Below, piece after piece: positions 47,229 through 54,707 of a stretch of 54,707 bases of DNA (the first letter of the stretch is position 1; each line of letters opens with the position of its first letter). The position numbers were made by a program, and so were the translations under genes. This stretch comes from JACQKD01 sp964614265 (GTDB lineage: Bacteria > Patescibacteriota > Minisyncoccia > Phycocordibacterales > UBA918), in contig CAZTKT010000001.1 in the NCBI GenBank assembly GCA_964614265.1, forward strand, positions 1 to 54,707, given 5' to 3'. Under the pieces are notes generated by a model. That model saw only the letters and a program-made list of their open reading frames with translations. It had not been told where the DNA came from and ran no database searches.

Positions 47229-49724
47229 TTATGTTCGGGTCAGAATGCTCAGAATTTTTCCAGGAACATAGACAATTCTCGCGATCGTGTCGCGTGTAAT
47301 TTTGCTTGCGATACGTGGTTCTCTGAGCGCCATCTCGATCACTGACGGCTCATCGGCATCAACCGCAACAGAAATGGTCGCACGTACCTTGCCATCTATT
47401 TGTACGGCAATCGTCACCGTCTCTGACACAAGGAGTGTCACATCAGCAATCGGCCACTCTGCAAGATGGATCGAGGATTGCTTCCCTCTCGTTTCCCAAA
47501 GTTCTTCGGTAAGGTGTGGTGCAAATGGTGCGAGGAGACGCACGAATATCTCATAACTATCCGTGGTGAGCCCCTCTTTTTCTGCGGCGTTGAGGAAGAT
47601 CATCAGTGCACTGATTGCGGTATTAAATTTGAACGCCTCAATATCACGGGTAACCTTGTCGATGGTACGGTGTAAGAGTGTGGTGAGAGTCTTCGGCTCA
47701 TCTTTTCTGGTGTGTTCCGCGAGGCCATTGACTCGCTCGAGGAAACGTCTTATACCCGCGATCCCACCCATATTCCACGGGTAGTTTGCCACTTCAGCGT
47801 ACGGACCCATAAACGCAAGGTACATTTTCACACTATCAGCACCAAGACGTTGCACCTGCTCATCTGGGTCGATGACATTCCCCTTCGACTTACTCATCTT
47901 GTTGCCGTCAGGACCAAGGATCAGTCCTCTATTAATACGCACCGTGTATGGTTCGGAGACCGTCGTTAGACCCAGATCATAGAGTACTTTTTGAAAGAAA
48001 CGAGAATAGAGAACGTGCATGGTGGTATGTTCTGCTCCACCAAAATATGTATTGGTCGGCATCCACGCCTCCTGCGCTTCTTTTGAGGCAAATTGTTTCG
48101 TGTTTTGGGGATCAGTATAGCGCAAAAAATACCATGATGAATCAACGAATGTATCCAGTGTCTCCACTTCTGGTGTCCATCCTTCGCCGAATATATCAGT
48201 GACTCTTTTTTTCAGTGACTCTGATTTTGCTAATGGGGGAATACCGGTGGGGGTAAAATCGACATCGTCGGGCAAAAGCCACGGCAGATGTTCTTCGGGA
48301 ACCGCATGTGGCTTCCCTTCTGGATCGTAGACGATCGGAATTGGGCATCCCCAATATCGTTGTCGACCAACAGACCAGTCGCGGAGTCGATAGGTATGCG
48401 TTATTTTACCGCCCACTTTTTCCGTAATTTTGATCTTTGCTTCTTTTGTATGAAGTTCATCAAAGTCACCGGAATTAATCAAGATGCCTTCCCCTGTTGT
48501 GGGAAATTCAATAAGGCTCGAAGATAATGTCTTGATTATGAAAGCGTAGTTGCTAGTTCCCTTTGCTGGTACGTTCTCTTCAGGAATGTGTCCAGAAGAA
48601 GTAGTGTGAAATATTGTGTGATCTGGTGGTGACACAACTGCTCTTACAGGTAGGTTATATTTCTTCGCAAAAGAGAAGTCGCGATGATCATGCGCTGGTA
48701 CTGCCATGATCGCACCAGTGCCATAGCTTCCGATGACATAGTCAGCGACAAAGATAGGAATTTGTTCATTGTTTGCGGGATTGAGCGCCATCACTCCTTC
48801 TAGTTTGACTCCCGATTTCTCTTTTTCCTCTTTCATGCGCTCCATCTCCTTCTTCTTTTTTGCCTCATCTACATAGACGCGTACAGCATCAATGTTTTGA
48901 ATCGTGCCCGCAAGTTTCTCAATAAGTCTGTGCTCGGGTGCAAGTACGATATATGTCGCGCCAAACAGTGTGTCAGGGCGTGTAGTGAAAACAGTAATTT
49001 TTTCCTCTGTTCCAGAGACAGCGAAAGTAATCTCTGCACCTTCAGAACGACCAATCCAGTTGCGTTGTGAATCTTTGATCTGTTCAGGCCACTGTAGTGG
49101 TTCTAAATCGTCAATAAGTCGATCTGCGTACTGCGTAATTTTGAGCAACCACTGAGGCATTTCTTTTTGTTCGATGTCACTTCCACAGCGCTCACAGGTG
49201 CCGTTTACCACTTGCTCATTGGCAAGAACTGTCTTGCAAGAAGGACACCAATTCACTAATGATGTACCCCGATACGCAAGATTTTTCTTAAAACATTGAA
49301 TGAAGATCCACTGTGTCCAACGATAATATTCTGGATCAGAGGTAATCACTTTTCTCGACCAATCATAGGAGTTACCCATACTCTCAAGCTGTTTTTCCAT
49401 ATGAGCAATGTTCCCATACGTCCATTTTTTTGGATCGAGCTTATTTTTTATCGCGGCATTTTCGGCAGGAAGGCCGAACGAGTCAAAGCCGATGGGATAG
49501 AGCACGTGCTTCCCTTGCATGCGTTTTGCACGCGCAAAAATATCTGGGACCGCAAATGCGTGCCAATGACCAATGTGCAAGTTTCCAGAGGGGTAGGGAT
49601 ATTCAGTCAAGATATATTGTTTCTCTTTTCCGGCATGGTCATTTGAGACTTCATGCAGCTTGCTTTCCTGCCATCGCTGTTGCCACTTTTTTTCTATATC
49701 TTGATGATTAAATTTTTTATGCAT
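47229..49724 (-). CDS. leuS: Leucine--tRNA ligase
   Basis: An 831-residue class I LeuRS. HIGH is HIGHWHAF near residue 50, KMSKS is NKMSKSKGN. The zinc segment CPSCKTVLANEQVVNGTCERCG and the CP1 editing domain (TTRPDTLFGATYIVLAPEH, VPAHDHRDFSFAKKYNLP) are intact. The anticodon-binding domain and C-terminal domain are complete (IDGKVRATISV). ATG 49724 matches the family start (MHKKFNHQDIEKKWQQRW), with TAGTAA 7 nt upstream. It is transcribed alone. Confidence 0.97.
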   Translation of the reverse strand: MHKKFNHQDIEKKWQQRWQESKLHEVSNDHAGKEKQYILTEYPYPSGNLHIGHWHAFAVPDIFARAKRMQGKHVLYPIGFDSFGLPAENAAIKNKLDPKKWTYGNIAHMEKQLESMGNSYDWSRKVITSDPEYYRWTQWIFIQCFKKNLAYRGTSLVNWCPSCKTVLANEQVVNGTCERCGSDIEQKEMPQWLLKITQYADRLIDDLEPLQWPEQIKDSQRNWIGRSEGAEITFAVSGTEEKITVFTTRPDTLFGATYIVLAPEHRLIEKLAGTIQNIDAVRVYVDEAKKKKEMERMKEEKEKSGVKLEGVMALNPANNEQIPIFVADYVIGSYGTGAIMAVPAHDHRDFSFAKKYNLPVRAVVSPPDHTIFHTTSSGHIPEENVPAKGTSNYAFIIKTLSSSLIEFPTTGEGILINSGDFDELHTKEAKIKITEKVGGKITHTYRLRDWSVGRQRYWGCPIPIVYDPEGKPHAVPEEHLPWLLPDDVDFTPTGIPPLAKSESLKKRVTDIFGEGWTPEVETLDTFVDSSWYFLRYTDPQNTKQFASKEAQEAWMPTNTYFGGAEHTTMHVLYSRFFQKVLYDLGLTTVSEPYTVRINRGLILGPDGNKMSKSKGNVIDPDEQVQRLGADSVKMYLAFMGPYAEVANYPWNMGGIAGIRRFLERVNGLAEHTRKDEPKTLTTLLHRTIDKVTRDIEAFKFNTAISALMIFLNAAEKEGLTTDSYEIFVRLLAPFAPHLTEELWETRGKQSSIHLAEWPIADVTLLVSETVTIAVQIDGKVRATISVAVDADEPSVIEMALREPRIASKITRDTIARIVYVPGKILSILTRT

Positions 49725-49794
49725 ACTCAAATTACTATCTACGTGTCGATGCTGTACACACCATCCCTCCATCTTAGCAACACCCTATAAATGT

Positions 49795-50814
49795 TTATTG
49801 TACGTGATACTCATCTGCCTTTGTTGCTTCTGGGAATGACTGTACTCCCCCAGTCTGCTTATCTTTTTGTATGAGATTCGAGTCAATTCTACGCTTAAAG
49901 CAGGTACGGCCAATGTCATGGTCCCAGGTGCTATTTCCCAGTAGTCCGGACATTGGCAACTCTGGCACAGATATGTTTCGTCCAAAGACACCAGAGACCG
50001 GGGAGCCGTTGGTCGCATTATACTCCTCTGAAGAGACTGCAAACGTTGCACAGAGCAGAAAACTTCGTGGGTCATCGAGTCGATATTCGTACTCAGTCCT
50101 TCCTGCTGGAGCTGGGGGTACCGAAAATCCCATTAGTGGGCTCTCGAGCTCAGTGAGTGTCCCAGGCAGATGCCCGTTCTGTTGCCAATAGTTGACTAGC
50201 TGTTGCTGGATCATCGTGAGATCTTGTATCTGTTGTAGATCGAGCCGGATGTTGCGCTGAGTCGTCGGACTTCCCATGATGAAAAATCCACCAGCAACAA
50301 CGAGCGCAACGAGCGCAAGTGCTCCCAACCCGACCATCTGTGATGAGTGCTCTCTTCGTCTCCAGTATTCACGGACATCACGCATGAAATACCAGAAGAT
50401 CGTTCCCATAATGACCAGTAATACTACTACTTTACAGAGCAATGGTTTCGCGAGTGTGCCACCGAGGAATGCGTTGAGCAGTACGATGAGATCACCAACG
50501 ATCGTTGTGCCTGCAATAAACAGTGTGATGTATGTCAACCAACGACGAATGGCAAATGTATATCGGGCTGGTTCATGACGAGCTTCTTTTTGGAGTCGGC
50601 GCATGAGAAAGAGGAACATCGGAAGCAAGATGATCAGCGACGCAATCGCAAAGCGCATTGGCCCTGAATACGGGTCGGCGTACATATTCTGGAGTGGGTC
50701 TGGAAAGAGGTAGTCAACCATGCGGAACAGAAGTGTCAGAAGCGCAATGGTTGAGAGGTAGAGGCTCAAAAACGTCCCTACGTGCAGAAAGAAGTCTCGT
50801 GGTGTATTTTTCAT
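49795..50814 (-). CDS. DUF5671-like membrane protein
   Basis: A 339-residue membrane protein. Five hydrophobic helices occupy about residues 1-215 (FFLHVGTFLSLYLSTIALLTLLF, then FAIASLIILLPMFLFL and others) in the layout of DUF5671 proteins, which are common in CPR genomes. The C-terminal part after about residue 220 is outside the membrane and resembles a type II secretion/pilin-like periplasmic domain (LTMIQQQLVNYWQQNGHLPGTLTELESP). Function unknown. ATG 50814 gives a family-like start; TATAAG lies upstream with a short leader. Confidence 0.72.
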   Translation of the reverse strand: MKNTPRDFFLHVGTFLSLYLSTIALLTLLFRMVDYLFPDPLQNMYADPYSGPMRFAIASLIILLPMFLFLMRRLQKEARHEPARYTFAIRRWLTYITLFIAGTTIVGDLIVLLNAFLGGTLAKPLLCKVVVLLVIMGTIFWYFMRDVREYWRRREHSSQMVGLGALALVALVVAGGFFIMGSPTTQRNIRLDLQQIQDLTMIQQQLVNYWQQNGHLPGTLTELESPLMGFSVPPAPAGRTEYEYRLDDPRSFLLCATFAVSSEEYNATNGSPVSGVFGRNISVPELPMSGLLGNSTWDHDIGRTCFKRRIDSNLIQKDKQTGGVQSFPEATKADEYHVQ

Positions 50815-50898
50815 AGTAATAGAAGACTTATATAAACTAACGGTGTAATTATGCCTTAAAAGAGATTCTGTGCAAATGAGGTGGAGGGATACGGTCGT

Positions 50899-50927
50899 TT
50901 GACGGTGGGGTAGAAAACTGCTACTAT
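50899..50927 (+). promoter_or_regulatory. rpmG promoter
   Basis: -35 TTGACG (50899-50904), 17-bp spacer, -10 TACTAT (50922-50927), 14 nt to the ATG. The expected leader is about 7 nt, too short for a ribosome binding site. Confidence 0.75.
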
Positions 50928-50941
50928 CCCAGTACAAATCT

Positions 50942-51115
50942 ATGTCACAAGACAGACTCATACGACTGGTATCTGACGGAGACGCACAGGGCGTTGGGAA
51001 GGGACACGTCTATTACACAACGAAGAATAAGCGCAAACTTGCGGAAAAGAAATTTGCGTTTAAAAAGTATAATCCTATTTCTCGCTCACATACGATGTAT
51101 AAGGAGAAGAAGTAA
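50942..51115 (+). CDS. rpmG: Large ribosomal subunit protein bL33
   Basis: A 57-residue bL33. The segments LIRLVSDGDAQGVGKGHVYY, TTKNKRKLAEKKFAFKKYNP and SRSHTMYKEKK match the conserved order IKLvS...YyTTKNKR...lxlkKYdPvxrkHvxykE. No cysteines are present, so it is the zinc-free form, as is the bL36 at 25882. The N-terminal loop is a few residues longer than usual. It is a single-gene + strand unit with its own promoter and a strong shared terminator. Confidence 0.93.
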   Translation: MSQDRLIRLVSDGDAQGVGKGHVYYTTKNKRKLAEKKFAFKKYNPISRSHTMYKEKK

Positions 51116-51131
51116 GCGGGGGTAAAGGGAT

Positions 51132-51176
51132 AAAAAGGAAAGTGCCGCGACCAGAGGTTGCGGCACTTTCCTTTTT
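51132..51176. terminator. Bidirectional terminator between rpmG and fba
   Basis: A perfect 17-bp stem (51132-51148 with 51160-51176), loop of 11 nt, with A5 on one side and T5 on the other. It can end both convergent transcripts. Confidence 0.9.
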
Positions 51177-51187
51177 AGTCACCCACC

Positions 51188-52216
51188 TTACTCTGTCATT
51201 TCCTCCAACGCAGGTTCATAGTCACCAGTCTGGGCTTTTGCATTGAGCATGAGGCGCTTGAGGAGGACACGTTGCGCACTATCTTTGTTTGTGGCGCTAT
51301 CTCCTTTCCATGCAGTGAGTACAGGCTCTTCAATTGCACGTGAGTATGAAAAGGTAATTGGCCAGGGCTGTGCTCCGTGGCGGGCAATTGCTTGTAGGTT
51401 TTCTGTTGCACGTACGGGGGTCTGTCCACCAGAGAGCAGTATGATGCCGGCGACGTCTTTTGGTACTCCCGCATGAAAGGCGCGTAGGGTTGCATCCGCG
51501 ACCTCTTCGGGGGACGATTGATCCTTGCTTCCATCACCCGCGAGGACCATGCTTGATTTTAGGATGATACAACTAAGATCGATATGATATTCGTTGAGAG
51601 TTTCAAATAGAACGGTACAGGTACGTTCGGTAACTTCTTGCGCACGGGCAATAGTATGATTTCCGTGAAGAAGCACCTCTGGCTCGAGAATCGGTACCAT
51701 ATCTACACTATGTGCGAGTGCCGCATAGCGCGTGAGCAACACGGCATTTATTTTTAGACACTCATCAGTAGGAAGTTCTTCATCGATACTCACTACGGCG
51801 CGCCACTTTGTAAACCGAGCACCAAGATCGTAATAGTCATGCAAACGTGCCGAGAGGCCATCGAGACCTTCGGTCACTACTTCACCCGGAAATCCATCAA
51901 ACGGCACCGTCCCCATGTCTACCTTAATTCCGGGAATAATGCCGTGTGCGGTCAAAAGATCAGGGAAACGCGTACCATCTGCCGTTGTACTTTTGAGTGA
52001 TTCATCATAAAAAATTACTCCAGAAAGATAGGCATCAATACCGGGCGCCGTAAATAAGAGCTCGCGGTACTCATGGCGCATCTCAGGAGTAGTGAGTGCG
52101 CCGACTGCCTCAAGACGTGTGTTCATGGTACGCACACTTTCGTCTGCCGCAAGGATTCCCTTCCCTTTCGCCAGTAGTGCGCGTACAATAGCGCGCATGT
52201 TTTCTTGTTTTTTCAT
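51188..52216 (-). CDS. Fructose-bisphosphate aldolase class I
   Basis: A 342-residue class I aldolase: fructose-1,6-bisphosphate to dihydroxyacetone phosphate and glyceraldehyde-3-phosphate through a Schiff base. The N-terminal GKGILAADESVRTMNTRL and the glycolytic core PGIKVDMGT, RFTKWRAV, VPILEPEVLLHG are characteristic, and the Schiff-base lysine lies in CIILKSSMVLAG. LLSGGQTPVRATENL is the phosphate-binding region. The full length argues for a working enzyme. TACACT (52224-52229) is 7 nt before the ATG, a leaderless start. Confidence 0.96.
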   Translation of the reverse strand: MKKQENMRAIVRALLAKGKGILAADESVRTMNTRLEAVGALTTPEMRHEYRELLFTAPGIDAYLSGVIFYDESLKSTTADGTRFPDLLTAHGIIPGIKVDMGTVPFDGFPGEVVTEGLDGLSARLHDYYDLGARFTKWRAVVSIDEELPTDECLKINAVLLTRYAALAHSVDMVPILEPEVLLHGNHTIARAQEVTERTCTVLFETLNEYHIDLSCIILKSSMVLAGDGSKDQSSPEEVADATLRAFHAGVPKDVAGIILLSGGQTPVRATENLQAIARHGAQPWPITFSYSRAIEEPVLTAWKGDSATNKDSAQRVLLKRLMLNAKAQTGDYEPALEEMTE

Positions 52217-52283
52217 TGTCTTCAGTGTATCAGAGAACTGAAGAAAAAAAGTGCTTGTGCACAGTTATTTGACACCGCATCGT

Positions 52284-53060
52284 ATGAACACACACAATCA
52301 GACAACACGTGAACGAATGTGGTTATTACATGAGAAATATGCTGATGTGGAGACACCTGCATTTTTTGCAGATCTGTTGCGCCTTGAGGGTGGTACGCCA
52401 CTTGCATATGTGATTGGGCACGTGCCATTCCTCAATACAACAATATATGTAGACTCACAGCCACTCATCCCTCGTCCGGAGACGGAGCAGTGGGTCAGCG
52501 AGGCAATTATTGATATACGTGCGTATCTGGCACGCACACAAAAGCAAGAGGCGCATATATTGGATCTCTGTGCTGGTTCAGGATGTGTGGGAGTGGCGGT
52601 TATGGAGGCGGTATCTATGGCGCGCGTCGATTTCGAAGAAATCGACGCGCGCCATCACCCAACCATCGAAAAAAATATCTCGTCAAACCATCTCGATCAC
52701 ACGCACACTCACATCTATGGAGGAGATTTATTCATGAATATTCCTCCATACCGCTATGACTTCATTCTTGCCAATCCGCCATACATTGATCCCGCTCGTA
52801 TCGAGCGCGTAGCCCACAATGTCATCGCACACGAACCTACAAACGCATTATTTGGGGGCACTGACGGTATTGAGCTTATTACGCGTATTCTTACCGATGC
52901 ACCCCAGTATCTTCTATCAGGTGGCGTGCTGTATATTGAGCATGAACCAGAACAACGGACGGCAATCCACACTCTCGCACACGCACTCCCCTACGCTTCA
53001 TACAAAACACATACTGACCAATGGAAGCGGGAGCGTTATACACGACTTGTACGAGCATAA
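52284..53060 (+). CDS. prmC: Peptide chain release factor N5-glutamine methyltransferase PrmC
   Basis: A 258-residue SAM-dependent methyltransferase that modifies the GGQ motif of release factors. The substrate-recognition part has VIGHVPFLNTTIYVDSQPLIPRPETEQWV, the SAM loop is ILDLCAGSGCVGVAV, and the catalytic motif is ILANPPYID (NPPY). The C-terminal GGTDGIELITRIL and GGVLYIEHEPEQ are typical. ATG 52284 gives a short N-terminal domain; GTG 52251 is in frame upstream. The gene holds a perfect palindrome with 18-bp arms (52617-52655), exactly codon-aligned and encoding MARVDFEEIDARH. It is divergent from fba. Confidence 0.93.
   Translation: MNTHNQTTRERMWLLHEKYADVETPAFFADLLRLEGGTPLAYVIGHVPFLNTTIYVDSQPLIPRPETEQWVSEAIIDIRAYLARTQKQEAHILDLCAGSGCVGVAVMEAVSMARVDFEEIDARHHPTIEKNISSNHLDHTHTHIYGGDLFMNIPPYRYDFILANPPYIDPARIERVAHNVIAHEPTNALFGGTDGIELITRILTDAPQYLLSGGVLYIEHEPEQRTAIHTLAHALPYASYKTHTDQWKRERYTRLVRA
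52617..52655. repeat. Perfect palindrome inside prmC (18-bp arms, GAA loop)
   Basis: ATGGCGCGCGTCGATTTC, loop GAA, then the exact reverse complement. It begins on a codon boundary and lies in a normally conserved part of the methyltransferase fold, so it was formed within the gene rather than inserted as extra sequence. Confidence 0.92.
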
Positions 53061-53089
53061 TTAGTACAGTGTGGCAAAATAGAGTACAT

Positions 53090-53305
53090 ATGATACCCGC
53101 CATATCACTCTCGCTCCCCAGCTTCTTATGGCTCATCTTTTTCCTTACGATGTTTGGAACCACCGTCTACTCTGCATTCCTTATTTATCATTGGCACGCC
53201 TACGGTGATCGAGTGGCTGTTGCGGTGCATGTGACCATACTCTACCTCATTGGAGCCATCTTTTTCTTGATGAGTATGGCGACTGCTCTTACGACGTTGT
53301 CATAA
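53090..53305 (+). CDS. Small two-helix membrane protein
   Basis: A 71-residue protein with two hydrophobic helices (about residues 8-30 and 45-68: LWLIFFLTMFGTTVYSAFLIYHW and VTILYLIGAIFFLMSMATAL). No family known to me. It starts 27 bp after the prmC stop and ends 5 bp before the PH-domain gene, all on the + strand, so the three are likely co-transcribed. ATG 53090 is preferred over upstream codons that overlap prmC. Confidence 0.7.
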   Translation: MIPAISLSLPSFLWLIFFLTMFGTTVYSAFLIYHWHAYGDRVAVAVHVTILYLIGAIFFLMSMATALTTLS

Positions 53306-53310
53306 ACACT

Positions 53311-53898
53311 ATGCACCAACTCACTGCACGCATTCAGTTAGAAGAACAGGAACATATCGTGCTCATCGTGCGCAAACATTGGTTCATGTTGGTTCGTGAT
53401 GCCATCATCCCACTCTTGTGTTTCGTCGTGCCTGTCTCCCTCTATCTCTTCTTTGGTGCCCGTGTGCAGGCACTTGCCCATATAGCAACGTTCCCCCATG
53501 AATCAGCGATCGCCTTTTTTTGTATCTCACTGTGGGGACTGATCACATGGATGATACTGTTCTTTATGTGGACTGATTACTATCTTGATATGTGGACCAT
53601 CACTGATCAACGCATTATCGCAATTGATCAGCGTGGTCTTTTTCGGCGTTCTATTGCGAGCTTCCGCTATGAGCGTCTCCAAGACATCAACATAGAAATA
53701 GATGGGCCGGTTGCTACATTTCTCGATTTTGGCACTCTTCGTGCGCAGACCGCCGGTGGTGACAAAGAGGCATTTCATATCAGTGGTGTACCAAATCCAC
53801 GAGACATAAAAACACAAATATTACGCACTGCTGATCAAGCATTGGCGAGAGGATATGCCTCTGACAACATGTCAAAGCCATCAGTAATGAACCTTTAA
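53311..53898 (+). CDS. Membrane protein with bacterial PH domain
   Basis: A 195-residue protein. Two membrane helices (about residues 32-50 and 68-92: IIPLLCFVVPVSLYLFF and FFCISLWGLITWMILFFMW) precede a PH-like domain with YYLDMWTITDQRIIAIDQRGLFRRSIASFRYERLQDINIEID, a bPH_2/YdbT-type pattern. Function of these short PH proteins is not established. It closes the prmC transcription unit. Confidence 0.8.
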   Translation: MHQLTARIQLEEQEHIVLIVRKHWFMLVRDAIIPLLCFVVPVSLYLFFGARVQALAHIATFPHESAIAFFCISLWGLITWMILFFMWTDYYLDMWTITDQRIIAIDQRGLFRRSIASFRYERLQDINIEIDGPVATFLDFGTLRAQTAGGDKEAFHISGVPNPRDIKTQILRTADQALARGYASDNMSKPSVMNL

Positions 53899-53934
53899 AC
53901 AAAAGAGTTGATGTATGTCCTAGTAGCACAATAG

Positions 53935-53971
53935 AAAAACCCTCGAGTTCAACGTGTGTTGAACCCGAGGG
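53935..53971 (-). terminator. Terminator of the second lipoprotein gene
   Basis: A 14-bp stem with one mismatch (53940-53953 with 53958-53971), loop GTGT, followed on the minus strand by TTTTT. It starts 7 bp after the stop of the lipoprotein gene. Confidence 0.85.
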
Positions 53972-53978
53972 CGTAGCA

Positions 53979-54527
53979 CTACTCTCGCACCCGCCACTGG
54001 CCACTGTTCAGGGTGACCGTACAGTCGCCCTCCTTTGATAAGCAGGCCCAGGTTTCTTGGGCAACCTCGATTTCCGGCAGATAAAGTACTAGAACCTTCC
54101 CTAGGGATAACCCCTGGAGTGGCACCTCCCAGAATACGTGCCCGGCGGAAGATCTAAGGTGAAGTGATGCACCCATGAGTGCATCTACAACAAACTCTTT
54201 TTTCCCCCCACCCACATAATGCAAGATGCCCTTCTGATCGACGATGGTCATGTGGGACAACTGCACCACAACCTTGGGACGCTGGCTAGATGGAACTGTC
54301 TCGTGATATGGCAAAGCAGTGGGTGTGCCATATACACAAGGCACTTTCCCGTCGCTTGCCAAGACAACGCGACTGGGCACCGACGGGTCACATACAAAAT
54401 ATATTGTTTTCATCACCGGTGCCGTTGGGACCTCCGGCGGTCTTCCACCGCATCCGACGATAATGAAGAACGGTACTGCCAACAGACCAACTCGACAAAG
54501 TCTACCAACAATGCTACCAACAATCAT
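53979..54527 (-). CDS. Unknown lipoprotein
   Basis: A 182-residue predicted lipoprotein. The signal peptide MIVGSIVGRLCRVGLLAVPFF runs to the lipobox IIVGC, followed by GGRPPEVPT. The mature part is beta-rich with three cysteines (VCDPS, PCVYG, ACLSKEGDC) and no family I recognise. Unlike most genes here it has a leader of about 60 nt and a G-rich stretch before the ATG: G7 (54534-54540), then TGGGAG. The G tract may act as a ribosome binding site whose spacing changes with slippage. A TTG at 54542 could open the frame earlier. Promoter and terminator are both strong. Confidence 0.75.
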   Translation of the reverse strand: MIVGSIVGRLCRVGLLAVPFFIIVGCGGRPPEVPTAPVMKTIYFVCDPSVPSRVVLASDGKVPCVYGTPTALPYHETVPSSQRPKVVVQLSHMTIVDQKGILHYVGGGKKEFVVDALMGASLHLRSSAGHVFWEVPLQGLSLGKVLVLYLPEIEVAQETWACLSKEGDCTVTLNSGQWRVRE

Positions 54528-54533
54528 CTCCCA

Positions 54534-54540
54534 CCCCCCC
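54534..54540 (-). repeat. G7 homopolymer before the second lipoprotein start
   Basis: Seven consecutive C on the + strand, 6 nt upstream of the ATG on the coding strand, at the usual Shine-Dalgarno distance. A similar tract occurs at the other lipoprotein gene of the window. Confidence 0.75.
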
Positions 54541-54592
54541 AAAGTGACAATACAACACGATGACGATCAGAGACCGTCATCAACCACTCGGT

Positions 54593-54621
54593 TGTATAGC
54601 ATTATATCAACACCATGTCAA
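54593..54621 (-). promoter_or_regulatory. Promoter of the second lipoprotein gene
   Basis: Minus strand -35 TTGACA (54616-54621), 17-bp spacer, -10 TATACA (54593-54598). The transcript leader is about 60 nt and contains a hairpin GATGACG/CGTCATC (near 54559-54581). The last 85 bases of the window show nothing else. Confidence 0.7.
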
Positions 54622-54707
54622 TCCCCATAGCAAGAAAGCATCTACACTTGTGGGACAAGCAAGACGCGAGCATTCTGAAAACCTAGTATTGAAGTTTCGC
54701 GGAAGAT

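Noticed and set aside
1..54707. CRISPR array
   Set aside because: No regularly spaced direct repeats were seen; the RecB/Cas4-like nuclease at 39971-40804 has no cas neighbours and fits a repair cluster.
1..54707. tRNA or rRNA genes
   Set aside because: No cloverleaf with a GTTCRANNC T-arm was recognised in the few intergenic spaces, and no rRNA sequence is visible. A dedicated scan would be more reliable than reading by eye.

Overview
The window reads as a chromosomal stretch of a small-genome bacterium of the Candidate Phyla Radiation (Patescibacteria), most likely a parcubacterium. The grounds are: short genes with tiny or overlapping gaps; many minimal or cut-down proteins (a 623-residue AlaRS, an 86-residue O6-alkylguanine methyltransferase, a 133-residue HExxH peptidase); families that are frequent in CPR genomes (DUF5671-like, DUF8128-like, baseplate J-like, PilM/FtsA-like, short PH-domain proteins); and no biosynthetic pathways. 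UGA is used as stop (for example cysS, grpE), so the code is the standard one. Placement is inferred from gene content only.

Layout. 1-1256: a PKD/surface-protein fragment lying between two inverted copies of a transposase 3' end, followed by a decayed transposase against the end of dnaK. 1257-3801: dnaK-grpE. 3948-4361: an orphan double zinc-ribbon protein. 4519-6978: S41 protease-bL9-cyclophilin. 7065-10714: cysS, dnaB, recR. 10711-13811: FMN reductase, bL21, a probable standalone structured RNA (about 11762-11976), RmuC, YqeY and a small membrane protein. 13862-16901: one operon of Pif1-like helicase, MsrA, MsrB and a metallopeptidase. 16950-21759: an accessory island holding a broken IS630, an unknown anchored protein, a lipoprotein with homopolymeric G tracts and an intact IS481/ISNCY-like element, bounded by two paralogous membrane proteins of which one is truncated at the IS630 edge. 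21866-26264: alkyltransferase-like protein and the infA-rpmJ-rpsM-rpsK-rpsD-rpoA-rplQ-rplM-rpsI cluster. 26274-40804: baseplate J-like and PilM-like pair, alaS, a 1456-residue protein with a C-terminal nucleotidyltransferase, two M16 peptidases, HD hydrolase, uracil-DNA glycosylase, coiled-coil protein, MGMT and a RecB/Cas4-like nuclease. 40927-50814: anchored protein, ATP-cone nuclease, mnmA, mltG, DUF8128-like membrane protein, a sigma-region-4/HARE-HTH regulator, leuS and a DUF5671-like protein. 50942-54707: bL33, class I aldolase, prmC, two membrane proteins and a second lipoprotein with a G7 tract.

Regulation. About fifteen genes have a good -10 hexamer (TATAAT/TATACT type) only 6-12 nt before the start codon and no Shine-Dalgarno sequence, which implies leaderless mRNAs as a common mode here. 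The exceptions with a clear or possible SD are accessory genes (3948 and the two lipoproteins). Strong hairpin terminators follow the RNA gene, bL33, the 40927 gene and the last lipoprotein.

Most interesting: the standalone RNA gene; long perfect palindromes inside coding sequences (rmuC, the metallopeptidase gene, prmC); G7-G8 tracts placed where slippage would change lipoprotein expression; the giant nucleotidyltransferase protein; and a 26-bp operator-like palindrome on the pilM-like promoter.
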